DNA of 64,000 nt from Ciona savignyi (lineage: Eukaryota > Chordata > Ascidiacea > Phlebobranchia > Cionidae), in NCBI GenBank assembly GCA_000149265.1, contig CH002476.1, positions 6,988 to 70,987 of the forward strand. Reading direction: 5' to 3'. The translations under genes and the position numbers were made by a program. The notes beneath the pieces are model-generated. The model made no database searches. It was not told where the DNA came from and worked only from the letters and a program-made list of their open reading frames with translations. Of this stretch, positions 23,801 through 36,892 are shown one piece after another (the stretch's first letter is position 1; the number at the start of each line of letters is the position of its first letter).

Positions 23801-24687
23801 GCAACCAACATATTTTCATGACTTATTTCGTTTATCATTTTAGTCCATATTTAGTTAACGACATATTTCGAACAGGTAACAACATTGTTCCTTACATCTC
23901 AGGTTACCATGCTTTTGACCCAATGGGACCCATTCCGCACCAAATGTCGCACATGATACCCGGTTCGGAGGGAATGATGGAGAAAATGTTCGTCCAATTC
24001 CATCCCCACCAAATGCATGGCCATGTTAACGGCAACCGCATGGGAGCGCCTTGGGACCAATTGCAAAGCGGTAAGCACGTCGGTCAGAGAACTGTTGTGC
24101 GGCCGAATAGTTGAGACGGTCATACCGATTCTATACAATATCATCATCATTTGAGCTTTTGGGGGTTCCCGAAATAATGAATAAAATAATGTTCTGATTG
24201 CGGTATATCATCCACCACAAATTTGTTTTATCTGTGCAATTATCTCTCTATCTTATAGAGTATATGGTATTTTGCAATAATATTTAATCAAAGGTAAATG
24301 AAATTGTTCATGCAGGGCGTTTTTTCTCAGCAAATTGTTAAAAGCTGCTCATTTTTCTCCACAGATATGATCGGGTTTGGGCAAGGACAATTATACCATG
24401 ACGGAGCCAACTATCCAGATAACATGGGGATTCCCCCGAACGTGACAATGACGCCACAGGATAACGGAATGTTGCCCCACGCCATGAGAAATCATCTTAT
24501 GACATCACAACCGCCCTTCGGCGACGGTGGCGGTTACCAAGGAAACGTGCACACCCATGAGGGAATGCATTCATCCGACATGCATGTTACGTCATCGCAC
24601 AATGGTATGACGCCATCACCCGGAAATGACGGCACAACCCCGATAGACGGATTGTATTCAATGCAAAACAGCTATTTTAGTTCCTGA
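11829..24687 (+). CDS. LMX1: LMX1-class LIM-homeodomain transcription factor, first tandem copy (Lmx-a)
   Basis: Nine coding exons: 11829-12362, 12715-12848, 21014-21169, 21430-21662, 21995-22094, 22512-22641, 23245-23389, 23903-24070 and 24365-24687; all joins keep frame, giving 640 aa. Residues 1-169 are a Ser/Asn-rich extension. LIM1 spans 170-220 (CQGC, WHESC, CAIC, CKHD). LIM2 spans 228-294 (CSGC, HVGC, CVTC, CKAC). An acidic linker (KSDDDD) follows. The homeodomain is at 401-460 ([34 protein letters not shown]). The last residues [15 protein letters not shown] match the conserved LMX1 C-terminus. LMX1 proteins are nuclear regulators, chiefly of dorsal midline and neuronal identity in chordates. 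ATG 11829 is preceded by in-frame stops. Human LMX1A/B are about 380-400 aa, so this protein is unusually long at the N-terminus and in the linker. Confidence 0.95.
12849..21013 (+). other. Long Lmx-a intron 2 between LIM1 and LIM2
   Basis: 8.2-kb GTAAGT..TTAACAG phase-2 intron. It sits at the same place as the 12.9-kb intron of the second Lmx gene. It contains no coding sequence I can support, a CpG-rich block around 13950-14640 with weak antisense ORFs, and a tRNA-like SINE fragment near 18070 and another at 20868-20890. The length and conserved position suggest cis-regulatory content. Confidence 0.8.
21756..21815 (+). repeat. R1 repeat fragment in Lmx-a intron 4
   Basis: ATTACCTCGCGCTCACCG followed by GATGCTATTGTAGTGACTGA corresponds to the 3' half of the R1 unit at 5935-6058. 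Only about 60 bp remain. Confidence 0.5.
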
Positions 24688-25506
24688 TTAATATACGTAC
24701 ATTTATATATTACATACATACCTCCGTACTAAGTATAATTTAAAACGACTGATTGATACATTCCCCAATTAGTACAACATTTATGATATTTCTATATTTG
24801 CCAGCACCTATTGCGTTATGTTGCGGCCATTGGCACATAACTGAATTACTGTTGCAGTGAATACTGTTTTTCTTTTTCCTTTTTTAAGTCCGTTTTTATT
24901 GTGATTATGTTCTTATCCATGTTGCGTATAGAAAGCATGAGTTATTGTAGCCTGTGTTGGCTTTCAGATAAAATTTGAAACTTGGCAACAAAATTCTTAC
25001 ATGTGATACTTTCGAAAAAAATGGTGGAACCTTTGAGTTTCATAAAGAACCACAACAGTACCAGTCGTTTCACAATGACAGATTATCTAAAATTAATCAT
25101 AGCAGTCCGAAGAATTCAATCTATTTTAACCATATAGGTGATTTGTCTTTTACCAAAACACCTTGACTGCTTGCTTTTTTGCTTTGAATTTAAGCACGAA
25201 ATCAGAGTTATGTGGCGGCAAATCAGTCCATTGAGCGGCAATACCCTAAAATAACATTACGCCCTTGCCCATAAAAAGCAACTGTCAAAGCACACACAAG
25301 GACACGGCCGGTGCCGTTTGGTTAATTTAGTTATGGTTTTATTTATTTTTGCAGACTGATCAGTCACGGCGAACGTTGCTTGAAGTTTAAGTTAATTGAA
25401 TTGTAATTAGCAGCACACGACCAAATTAAAAATGCCCACTCGTCGGGTAAATTTTGCAGGCGGTAATTTAGAACAAAATACTTATGTTTGTCGGCAACGT
25501 TAGAAT

Positions 25507-25512
25507 AATAAA
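25507..25512 (+). terminator. Candidate Lmx-a poly(A) signal
   Basis: AATAAA about 820 bp after the Lmx-a stop codon, the first canonical hexamer I found downstream. Its use is inferred. Confidence 0.35.
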
Positions 25513-27706
25513 CCGATTGTTGCAAAATCATACACTATTTGGCTCCCACAGTCCATTCTGGAAACATGATTTTTTAATCGATATAAAAGTCATAAATTAC
25601 CTTTATTTAGGCATCGGCGTCGTGTCTTATAATAACTGACTATCTGGATACTGTTTTTGATCCCGCACCCTTTTAGTTGAAGGTATAATGCTTTACCATT
25701 AGCTAACCGGTCGGATATTAATATTAGGGCATCAGATCTTTACATGGAAATTGCAAAAGCAGAACCAGTCACCAGCTTTGCACTTTTGTTCTTCGGCAAT
25801 GCAACTTTAGGGCACTTTAAACACATGGTTAATGTATTGAAATAAACTAATGCAATGTATCCGTCATAAACAACACAGTGCATCAAGCTGTGCTAACACG
25901 GCTGTGGGTATGTGGTAATCCAAGGACATCCGTATTTCAACGCTGTCTACGTTTTCCCACCCACGGGGCAAAGAGTTTTCTACCTTATCCTATAAAGTTA
26001 TTAATAAAAACACCGCACATAAAATTAAACGTAAGATCACAAAGACAGGATTTGTCAACGGCATAAATGACCCATCACGACATAGGAGTTGGGCATATAA
26101 CAATACTAATTTGTTTGTTATGGTTAATTTCCTATCTCTTTACGTATTATTGGTGAATGTCGCTATATTCAATTTAAAAATTTAGTCCGCACTCATCCGG
26201 TTTCAAGTACTACTACCTGACGGGACTGCAGTTTAACACTACGAGAGTAAAGACCAATCTCTTTTCATGCTCACTGCATGCTTACACATAAGCGGATACA
26301 TAAACATTACATAGCGACCCACCCAAGAATTACAGGATTGATACTGCAGGTAAAAGGGTAAAAAACTCTGTGGCCGTGTGACCTTAAACATTACAACAGG
26401 TGTATATACCCACAATCGGACCTATAACGTATTTGATGGGCACGAAACAAGTCCTTGGCAAAACAATTGATCCATAGAGCGTACCAAACAGCGCATTTTG
26501 AAAGTGCGACCGTGTTCAAGACCTTGGGGTCGTAAATTTAGTTCATAAAATTATGAAAGCGAAATTGAGCTTTGAACAGATGCGAACCAAGACTACCGCG
26601 TGGGTGAGATAGTGTTCGAAAGCGCTGAATGTCTGCCAATGACGTTGCTCATCCTCGTTTATGATTTCGCAATTTTAGAGCATATCTCGTAAAACCTGAA
26701 GCTTCAGAACTCGTAAAATCTCCACAATCCTTTGTCTGTGCCTTGGCTGCTTATATAATCAGCAATTGTATTTGCTTAGATTCAGTTACATACTGATCGG
26801 GAATTGTAGAAAATAATGTTAAATAAATATGATTACATGTTTAATGCTGTGGCCATGTAGTCAGAGATGCATATTGGTAGTAAACTTGGGTATAAACTTT
26901 GTTACAAGCTACTGTATTTGGTTTCTTTAAATTAAATAATGTTTATATCCGATTTGAGTTCTTATATTTGTACTGATGTTGGATATAGATGCGGTAGCAA
27001 GACAGATTTTAATTTAGCGCTGTGATTACAGTTTCTTATTGTGGATCAGCCGGGCACGAGACACTTTTGTTTGCATATATCTGAGATTTTGTTACGAATT
27101 TACCAAACAAAACCGGGGCCGTGACGAGCCTCGCGCGTCGCCGCTTGATGTTGTTTCGCGCGCCACCTACCGTGAAACGCGCCGGACACGATTTGTTTTC
27201 GGATTCGGATTCGAAACAGAATCGTTAGGCTCGCGAGGTTCAGCAGGTGCCGTCGAGAGCGCGGTCGCAAAGGGCAGGTCTGTGTTCCAACGGAAGCGAG
27301 CGCGGGAATGATAACAAAACTGAAACCCGAATTAACTGAATACTTGGCGTGGGGCGTTGCTGATTATCCCTGCATGGTATGTGGACGCAGTTCCGGCCCG
27401 GGACGCATGACACGCTTAAACTTTGGAAGTTGGTTTACGGCCCAGACCCAGTTGTAATCTATTGATGAAAAGTGATATTCCATGATTATTCATTTAATAG
27501 TTCATTTAATTAAAGTTTGTGAGATTTTCTCTAATTATATTAATATACAAATAAATATAGACATGGTCTGCTAACTTATACTACTAACAAAGAACAAAAG
27601 AACCAACCGTAATCCATTGGTAAAACATGTGTTTTGGAATAATTCAAATAATGATTTGTTTAGTTTTTTTAAGCTTATTTAAAATATGCGTGGATAAGAG
27701 GCTCAT

Positions 27707-27710
<4 letters not shown>

Positions 27711-27762
<52 letters not shown>
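27711..27762. repeat. (AC)26 microsatellite
   Basis: 52 bp of uninterrupted AC dinucleotide repeat, bordered on both sides by CTCATGC (27702-27708 and 27763-27769). Confidence 0.98.
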
Positions 27763-27764
<2 letters not shown>

Positions 27765-28423
27765 ATGCGTATTGTGCTTAATAATTATAGTAACGGAACA
27801 CATTAATTACTATAATAACCTACATAGGCATTATTCTTAAAGACTGAATACCAGTCCCCTTCATTTACTAATCCTGTTGTTGTTATTTTGAGTTCAATTC
27901 TAAACACAATATGGATATCCTTTGAAACGACAGAAAAGAGGGAAAGTTTACGTTGAAGACACAACTTGAAAAATCACTTTCACGGTCCGATGATAATCGT
28001 TGTCTCTCGTCGCTTCTTCACGCCACTCATCGAGTATAATGGAAGACGAAAGGAGCTGACTGTATTTTTGTTTGTTGTTTGTATTTACCAGCACGGCCGG
28101 GGACGACTCGAGCACCGCACTCAAAGCATCTTTAAGCCTTTCATCTCCAACGTATTTACGTCGGGAAAATATTTCTTACTGGTTCTGTGCTCGAGAAGGT
28201 ATGAAGAAATACACTATTAAAAACGATAAGTTAATCTAAATTTAAGAAACTAAGCTGCATAATTGCCGTAGCATCTACTTTTAAACGTAACAGTTATAGA
28301 AAAAATGTTTAATCTTAGTTTTAGTTCAGGAATGCATAAATTATTCGTTGGCGTTGATTCCATCAACATGCATTCACGAAGCGGCGAGGAACTAGTTCGG
28401 CAAGTCGAGCTAACTCTCAATTA

Positions 28424-28431
28424 TGACGTCA
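28424..28431. promoter_or_regulatory. Perfect CRE palindrome
   Basis: TGACGTCA, the full consensus site of CREB/ATF bZIP factors, in non-coding sequence between the Lmx genes. A second perfect site lies 0.95 kb downstream. Confidence 0.4.
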
Positions 28432-28944
28432 TGTTGTCGTCACCGAACCTCCGGCGAGGCTACCGCAGCCGTATTATTTAAGAAATGCGATAAGAACTTA
28501 GTTACGCGTGCCTTGGTCGTGCCAACGTATGATAGCAACATCAGAATTATCTCTAATGTGCACCGTTTATCTGCCTTAATATATACCTTTAAAAATACCA
28601 TCACGGGTTTAATTTCCTCGCAAAATTAGGCGCCTATCGGCAATTACGACCGCCCTGTATTAGAATTACTAAAGTAGGAAGGCTATTTAGTCCCTCCATA
28701 AGTGTATAATATTTCTATTTATGTTTTCCTCGAATTTTAAACGTTGCTATTCGAAGACGACATTTCCAAAATTTAAAATCGCGATTTGTTTACTTTTATT
28801 TCAAGATATAAATCCCCGGTTTCAAACGCCCACGATCACTCAAGACTTTAATAACACTTTTATAAAATAGCGGTCAGCGTAGTGTGTAAGTGGGCACACT
28901 GTGCACAGGGTTCCGGTGACACTTGATCTGTGGACAACACGCGC

Positions 28945-28973
28945 CACGTGACGGGGCCAAGCGGGGTCACGTG
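28945..28973. promoter_or_regulatory. Paired inverted CACGTG E-boxes
   Basis: CACGTGAC at 28945-28952 and GTCACGTG at 28966-28973 form an exact 8-bp inverted repeat with 21 bp between centres, about two helical turns. GTCACGTG is the class of site bound by USF, TFE and MITF-type bHLH-zip factors. Function is inferred from the motifs alone. Confidence 0.4.
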
Positions 28974-29375
28974 TTCAAACGTCGTCTGCAGTTCACCGTG
29001 TTCTCTTTTGTCCGGTGGGAGGGCCGGGGACAATGGCGAATTCTCGAAAAGTAACGAGATCGCGTGTGATGTAATAATACACGCATTGAGGCGTTTTTCC
29101 ATCGCGTATTTCAAGGCGACAGGAGAAACATTAGCCGTGTGCCTGGAAAGTCTTAGGCGTCGATATCAAATTGTGTTTTGATCATGATTTAAGGCTGGAA
29201 CTGCTACATGGCCTTCTATAAGTCATACAGGGGCCACGTATCACCCTGTGATTAATTGGTGAAGGTTAAGTGCGTAGGATGTTTGCAGGTAAATATAAAA
29301 ATATGCCTGGAGGTTTAGGAAATCGAAAGTTATAGACAAATCTTGTTTGAAGGCTTGTCAGGTATACCCGGTATA

Positions 29376-29399
29376 TGACGTCAGTAAAAATTTACGTCA
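29376..29399. promoter_or_regulatory. CRE plus near-CRE pair
   Basis: A perfect TGACGTCA at 29376-29383 is followed by TTACGTCA at 29392-29399, 16 bp away, in the intergenic block. This spacing of two bZIP-type sites is suggestive but unproven. Confidence 0.4.
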
Positions 29400-32115
29400 C
29401 GCGAACGCAGTTGGCGCACCAAACACGCGGGAAAGGAAACACAAAATTTTATGTTTTCACTTCAAACAAGATAGCGGTTTTGAGCTTAAAATGGCTGCAA
29501 ATACGTCGATGAATATTAAGTGTCTGAATGTCAAACCTTGGGTGGGGAGTTGTTTTTTGAAGATGCATCAGGCTTATAAGGTAAAATGAAACCATTCCTC
29601 TATATCAATTTTACGATTTTGTAACCTCGTATAAAGTTGTAATGATGTCATCGTAGCATACAAAACTTATAACGGGATCATAGTTACGCACATGCTATTT
29701 CGTTTTGGAGTCGAAAGTGCCTTTATATGTTCGTGTTAAATTGCAGGTTTAGAAATCTGTTGTGTCACGGCTCACAGCTCACTGTTGTGATTCGATTGTT
29801 TCGAATCTTAAATAACAAGTGTGACTCCGGCGTGTTTTGGCTTGGCGGTCTATAAACAAGCATTAAACAAATTCTAGGAATAAGATAATATCGCCGGACC
29901 TAACACCGTATTTTTCAGACCTAGTGTAATATTTTGCTGGTGTAAAGAACCTGTTCAGATGATAGCGGGCGTGTTTCGACATGGCGACTCAATAGGACTC
30001 GAGAAATTATAGGTTTGTGAGATGCGCGGGGGAGAAATCCTCACGGGTGGCACGGAACAAAATGCTCTCACCCTATTCCTGACTGTTAATATATATATTA
30101 TTCAGCGTTTATACTTTTGTGCGCGGAGTGAGAAGAGATGTTTGAGGTTGTATTTTATATGCAGTGCCGCAGGGTACATTAACTGAACAGTATATATAAC
30201 GATTGCCATATATCTGTTTAGACGTGCCAGCATGTGTGGTTTGTTTATACTAGGTACTGGGACTGGAGCCGTGCGTTTAAGTACCGCATCTTGTACCATG
30301 TTGCGAGATGTGGCCAAGAAACATGTTAGTGTCTTGCAAGTGCGATAAGTAGAGAAACTCGACTTATGTTTACATAGAGGCATCTCTACTGTATATGTAG
30401 AGAGAAGTAAAATTTGTGTATTTGCGCGACAACCTCAAAATGTACATATAGTGGTGTGTTCGACTGGCATTAGCATAGAAGCAGCTAAGCTTCACGACAC
30501 CTGGTCAAAACGTTATCAGAGTTTGTTGATGTCGGCTTTGCCTTCTTCGGTCGTTCGCCAAAGCACTCGCTCGGTCGATGCTAAATGCACTCATGTAGAC
30601 CTTGTTCGGCCTGGAACATTGCCTTCTTGTTTTTGCAGATGCGACCTGTTTTGGTAGAAATCCATATTTTTTTGGCACATGGACTTAATACTTGTGGTGT
30701 GGCCTCAAGGCATTAAAATACCAAAATGGCATAACAGTGTTGCATAGCACAGAGTTGCTGCTCAGTCCTCAGTGTGCGGTTTTGCTGGATCCGGGAGTTT
30801 GGCGACCTGACTTATCGTCGGTGCGATCTCGTGTTCAATCTCGATCGCGTGGAGCGCGTGTATTTAACCATCCAGCGCGATAAAATCTGAGCTGAATTCC
30901 TCGGGTGGCCACGCGAGGACAGACCGCCGAACCCAGTCACGATTTTCCGGCGCGTTGACTCCCTCTTAGTCCCTCGGGATTTTGTTTGCTTGCTGAGATC
31001 GTTCTACTAGCTGCAACAGCGACGACCTAAGCCGGAGCGACCTGTAGTTTCGTCGCAGTTATAAATAACTCGGCTCATCCCGAAAAGCATTGAGAACGTT
31101 CCGATCCCCGGTAGATAAAGCGACCGAGGCGATACTGCAACCGCCAAATACGGTAACAAAATCCAACGTCGCACATAAAACACAAAAGTTTCACTAAGCA
31201 AGCATGACATCCGTGCATAGGCGCTGTCGTGCTTGTGTGTATTGCTGCACCTTCCGGGAAATAATGTAGCAGTTCTCTAGTGAACGAAATTTCGCATGCC
31301 CTTTGATCCGAAACATGTAACCAAATGTCCAAGTGAGCTTGTATATTCGTGTTCGACAGAACAAAGCAGCTAACGTAGGTTGGTTTCTGCAAGTTATAAG
31401 GCGTTGCTTTCCAAATACATAAAGGATAGAGACAAGTTATAAAGATAGCAGTTATTTAATATAAATTTTGTTGCGAATGAATTACTTACCTTTGGCCAGT
31501 TAAAAACAATTAGGTAGTTGAATGACATAAGTTGATTATTTTTACCGTTTTTATGAAACGAATGGCATTTGTAACGTCAAATGTTAATACTTGTGAGCTA
31601 ACTGTTTGTACAAAGTCTATTAAAACGGGGAGGTTATAAAGTGTTTCCAGTTTCGCAGCTTCCGCTTGACTTTTTATTTTTAGAAATTTTGAGCATTTCG
31701 CTTCAAAACGTGATTCGTTTTTTATATATCATGAACGCGTTATTTGGCGAAATCCGATACATGATCGAGAAATCGCGGAATAAAACAATCGATGAAACAA
31801 TAAATACAGTCCGTGTTGATCTTCGACAGTAACAGGTGTCGTTCGTGTTTTGACGGGCGTGTTTACACGAGATCTCGACCGTGACCACGTCCTATGTTCG
31901 CCACGACCCCTGCCGATTCACGTCAAATTTTGCGGCCGCTCGGTGAAATTAACCCAGCCGCGTGTTTTAACGCCCGCCTATAGAGATTCGTGACCAGGTG
32001 TCGGGAACGTATGAAAGGGATGAAAAATGCGAAGCTCTTTGATCCCCAGAAATGTTTCCAGTTTTGCCGAGGCGTTCGAAAATAAAAGCAAGCTTCACAG
32101 GCGCCGATGTTTGTG

Positions 32116-32125
32116 GTCACGTGAC
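32116..32125. promoter_or_regulatory. GTCACGTGAC 10-bp palindromic E-box
   Basis: A perfect 10-bp palindrome of the bHLH-zip type in the inter-Lmx region. A related TCACGTGA lies at 46035-46042 within the large Lmx-b intron. Confidence 0.35.
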
Positions 32126-35100
32126 GAAGAAACGGTTTCAGTTTCCGGGTGTAATTTTAAGAGCTCTTCCGGATTCGAGAGATGCGGTTCGACGTGGCTT
32201 CGTGCTCCACGACCTGTCTTTGCGTGCTTGTCATAACCACGAGCAGATTTTGGCTTGATGACTGTACACAAACAAGTCAGGCTGCGCAGATGATTCGCGG
32301 CAAATCGAGACGAAAACTGATTCCGGGAGTTATGGGCTAAAAATAGCGGCGTACTGAGGATTTCTGATTTGTAACTATTAACCATGCTCCATCTTACCAG
32401 TCCACCTGTCGATCACAGCAAAAAAACAGTCGAAATCTTGCTCAGGTGCGTGACAGAACAGCACCGTCTTTTGTGAATGGGGAATTCAAGTTCTTTGTTT
32501 CCCCACAGTCGTAAGTTTGTCGTCACAAGCGACACTGTTACACGGGTGGCGTGTGCTCAAACAAAGGCCTCGCCCGAGAACAAATCGGCACCAGGGCTGG
32601 CCTAGTATCCACACGTGCGGTGCTTTCACCTCAGAACATCGTCTCTCGCCCGCGCGGGAGAATAGAAGATACAGGAGAGTGGCGCGCGGAGATAGGCTGC
32701 GGCGCCGGAAGAAAAATCAATAGAAATCGAAGAAAGCAAATAGAAAAGTCACCGGAGACGAGCGAGGTATCCTCGCACAGGTGGCCCGGGCGTGCTGGCG
32801 AGGTGAATCGCGTTGCGGAAAGTATAGGGACGCCAGGAATTTACAACCCTTACATGTTTGTCTAATTGTCAGCATACAGCGCAGCAACAAGTCGTCAGTC
32901 AACGCGAGGCGGCAGTAGATGCGACCGAGCGTAGCGAGATATTAGGACGAGGACAACGGATTTTGGAAAGCAAAAATGGAAATCCCGAGCATTCGTCGCT
33001 CGGTGGCGCGCTTACGGTTATCCCACGGGCGCTCCATCACACTATTGGAATAACTTTTACAATTGCTAGAAATGATATATAAGTACAAAATTTAACAAAA
33101 TTTAATCAGATAAGGCATTAGCCCTTTATAAGAGATAAACCGAATATCTAGTACAATGTTAATGTAAACGTTCCAGCTACTTGTTTACCATCAGTGCGAT
33201 TATCTGAGCTGTTCGTTGTCTTCATGGTTATAATTTGTATATAATAACACAAGTACACCGCAACAAGTTTTCCGATTTTTAACTCATAAATTCAATCGAA
33301 GTATTTCTTCGTTCTCCCTATACGAACTGATATAAGTTTGCGATCACGACCCTTAAACATGGCATTATAACAAGCGCACCAACTCATCGTGTTACATTGA
33401 CACGTTTGGCACCGAAAATAATATTTCGCGTGTCTTCCCTAAAAAACGGTCGTTCTGTTGACAGGTTTGAAATTGAGCGTCAATTTATTTATTTATATGA
33501 TACTTACTTTTGGAAACAGTATAGAATTTTGTTGAATGTGTTGTGCTATTTCTATAAAAGCAGGTTATTATATTCTGAAATTAGAGCTTTTTGTAAATGA
33601 AAAGTAAAACGGACCAATATTGGTGAAAGTTCTTGTTTTTGTCACTATTTTATTCTTGATTTAAACCAAATAAAAATTCTTCGTTGGACCTGTTTAAAAA
33701 ACGTAAAGACGTGTTTGAATCATAAGTTGAATTAGTTTGAATGCGATTTTTTCACAATTTTTTACCGGTTGTATCGGAGTTATTTTCGTATTCGGCGGGA
33801 AACGGCGGTTTCGTAGTCGGCGTCATTTTCGTCTTAACTCGGGGTCGCAAGAGTCGATTGATGCGCTCGATAAGTGCTGGCTTCCGTGAACTGATAGCTT
33901 GAGTGGTCGCTGCGATGAGCACCTGGGCTTAAATCGGGTGACAGGTGAAGTTCTGTGTACGTCAGAATAACCTTTTAAAGAAGTTGCGCGTCAGGGATTA
34001 TTTACCCTGCTGATAAACTGAAACGTTTACTTTTAATTTGAAGATCTACTGTTATCTGCACAGAATATTTACCGCAATAATCGGGAGCCATTGTTTCGTT
34101 TGCAAATTTGCTCAAGTGCTCAGAGAGAGTCGGTAAACCATCGTACAAAATTCGGGATTTTGCCAGCTGACATAACAGCAACTTCAAGGTGGTCGAAACC
34201 GGTTCTAACCGCTATGATCCGATTTCTCAAAAGATTGATGTTTTTGCGCCTTGAAGTGCCCCATAGGAACGCGTGGTCGATATGGTATTAGAATATCTTG
34301 GACAATTATGGGATCGAAGCATTTTGTAGACTGTCACTTTTCTAAGCCTTAGGAAGTGGTGTGTCTGGGAACAGTCTATCTATACATACCTTCACTTCCA
34401 TTCTCTAACTTTCTTACCTTTGACCGCGGCGCTTTAAGATTGATTGCACCAGTACGAGTGAAAACCTACAGGTAGACCAAGGCTCGGTTAACTTTTGTAA
34501 ATATCGATCTAAAGTTTTATAAGTTAAAAAAGTCGTGGATAAAAACAATTAATGTAACATTAGTTTTAAGCAAAGGAAATATACTTTTGTTTTGAACTTC
34601 TTGTCGTTGACTTCTTTTTACATTAATTTAATATTTAACTTGTATATAAATCGTCTAAGTTTGTTTCTGCCTTCAGAAAATATACTGTATTAATCAAACC
34701 GTCCATTAGATCACTAACAAATTTGAATAACGAATATGAAACCGTCACCCTGTATCATGACTGTAAATATTAAGGGCAAGCCATTTTGTGCGGGATGAAT
34801 TAAATGTGCAGTTGCATTGCAGAAACCAATGTGTGCCGTTGATCAAAGGGACTGCGGGTTAAGCCTGCTGCAGTGGACTGAAACCGCAAATATGACAGTC
34901 TACCACAATTCTCTCGAAGCAAGCCACCCATGTATTCAGCAATATGTTTATTGTTCGTTTGCAATGGCGTCTTTAATTTATACAGTTCGTAAAGGGTAGT
35001 ATATATGCATTGGTTTAAACTCTTGGTTTTAACAGGCTAAACTGTGTAAATTGTGGGGTACGGCTTACGTATAAGTATAGTGAAATTCGAACGTAACTAA

Positions 35101-36690
35101 GCTATTAATGAGCCATCGCTGTAGGAAACCGATAGTTGCAGGAATTTCGCATCTTACAATTAACTTTTCTTTAAAAGATATTTATTTCCCCAATACCACA
35201 CGGTTCCTTTGTAACTGGTACTGGATTCGTTTACTTCATTGGTTAATTGTGGCTTTACTTCAAACATAGTTTTGTATTCACCAAAACGTCCCAATGGTCA
35301 AATGTGTTTATTTGCAAAAGACTAAAAGAAGGAAAAAGGGTAGGAGGAAAACTACTTGGTAAGAGTGGGTAAACTAATTCTAACCCTTATACGCCAACTC
35401 TAGTTTTAACTTCAGACCTTACCCTAACGACAACTTCAGCCCTAACGCTAAATCGAATTTCTTTTACTTTTATAAAACTGTACAATTTTTTCTTTTCTTT
35501 TTTTCTTCTCTAAAATTTTATATATCTTCTAAAATAGAATGCGATTTTACTGCAGATATTACATTGCTTAACATTTTTGGATGTACAAAGTTTATATATT
35601 GCGTTTTTTTATTATCTGTTTTGTGCCCTTTTACCCGGCATAACCTTTAAAAAAACGGACGTTTAGTTTTTTGAGTTGCGAAAATTCAGCGCTGCGAAAA
35701 GCTCAATTAAAATAAAAATGGCGGAACCACAGGGCGCGTTTTTTTGGAAGTGCCTTCGGACAATGCGAGGCGCTTTTCGATTGTTGTGTTTCCGTCACCT
35801 GGTAACGGAACTTGAATCCAGAGCTGGAGGCTTTTGACTTTGCCGTTTCTTTTATTGCAGCTTTGCTTTTTTGTTTTTAGCGGCAGAGAAATACTCCAGC
35901 GAAAACCGCGAACAGCCACATTTCTTCCCACAACAATATATTCGCTTTGAGTCAGGCAAACGTCACCCCTAGCAATGCTTGCAGCCCGGACAATTAATAA
36001 AGACCTCGCATTTTAAACGTTTTAAATAAATTATTAAACATAAATGGCGACTGGAGGTTGTGGCGAGACATTTCCATATTTATATAAACGTGGTTTGCAT
36101 CACGAGCCTTAGACGGGAGTTTGTAAAATACAAAATGAATATACGTAATGTTTGACATTCTGTAAATGAGCTATTATTGTAGTTTTTGCGTTTACGTTAT
36201 AAGTATACGTCTCTGTTACCGGTGTCGGGTATCGGGCGAATGTATTGGGGATTGTGCTAATCGTTTAGCAGTAAACGGAATTCAGGCCGATAGAGTCCAG
36301 TATATAGATACAGCTTCTCATGTTTCTAAGCGTAACAATATCCCTTTTGCTTCGACTGCTAAGACGCCATTTTACAACAAGCACACCGGAAAAGAAAGGG
36401 AAATCGCTGATAGACCAACACGATGGGAGAGAAAAAGTCAGACGCTCAGTCAATTCGTTCGCTGCACGAATACTTCTCTTAATCGCTTATGCGAGTCTAG
36501 ACGGAGGTTCGATATAACGTTGTCTCAGCTACCCGACTTTCATATGACGTTTGTATTAAGATTTATATATGTAAAATTACGTGTTTGAACTATAGAGTAA
36601 CGTAAACAGCATTATTTTGAGGTCAAAAAGGTTAGGGCGTGTTCAGGAATGCAACTTATATTTCTGAAAAAGTGTGAAGTTACATTAGCA

Positions 36691-36892
36691 CCTATTGTTT
36701 AGCCAATAGGTGTGGTTGCAAGGTGGTGTTGTATATAAGATAGTGTTTGTATAAGTGCACGTTGTGCTGATGGGCTCGTCAGGCGCCCATTGGCCTACGC
36801 TGAGAATTTATCTGGTGAAACCAGATCGCAGCAAAGTCTGAGTCTCATAGCATTTGAAATTCATTTATAATGAATAATGCAAACGGAATCTG
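36691..36892 (+). promoter_or_regulatory. CCAAT/TATA promoter-like block and possible untranslated first exon of Lmx-b
   Basis: An inverted repeat CCTATTG..CAATAGG (36691-36710) contains a CCAAT box at 36703-36707. TATATAAG follows at 36732-36739, giving a predicted start near 36765. From there the sequence runs to a donor ATCTG|GTGAGA at 36892/36893. The first good downstream acceptor before the Lmx-b ATG is TTTCCCTTTGCAG ending at 39145. An untranslated exon spliced to the ATG exon is the simplest reading, but the link is inferred; another unannotated transcript is possible. Confidence 0.4.

Larger units (their letters stand above)
24688..36690. other. 12-kb intergenic region between the two Lmx genes
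   Basis: No recognisable protein-coding or RNA gene. ORFs here are short and without homology I know. It contains the Lmx-a 3' UTR, an (AC)26 microsatellite, CpG-rich stretches (about 27100-27320, 30780-31000, 32500-32840) and perfect CRE and CACGTG motifs listed separately. Given two developmental regulators on either side, this is a likely enhancer-bearing region. Confidence 0.6.

Noticed and set aside
27039..27311. 90-codon ORF rich in Arg and Gly
   Set aside because: It lies in a CpG-rich stretch where stops are rare by composition. No homology and no splice context; more likely regulatory or neutral sequence.
27711..27762. AC repeat as a CRISPR or satellite array
   Set aside because: A plain dinucleotide microsatellite with no spacers; CRISPR arrays are not expected in an animal genome.
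32517..32865. Overlapping Arg-rich ORFs
   Set aside because: Two frames are open together in a GC-rich block. This reflects base composition and does not indicate coding.
36166..36588. 140-codon plus-strand ORF upstream of Lmx-b
   Set aside because: No recognisable domain, ordinary composition for AT-rich noncoding sequence, overlapping ORFs in other frames, and no splice or start context. Treated as chance.
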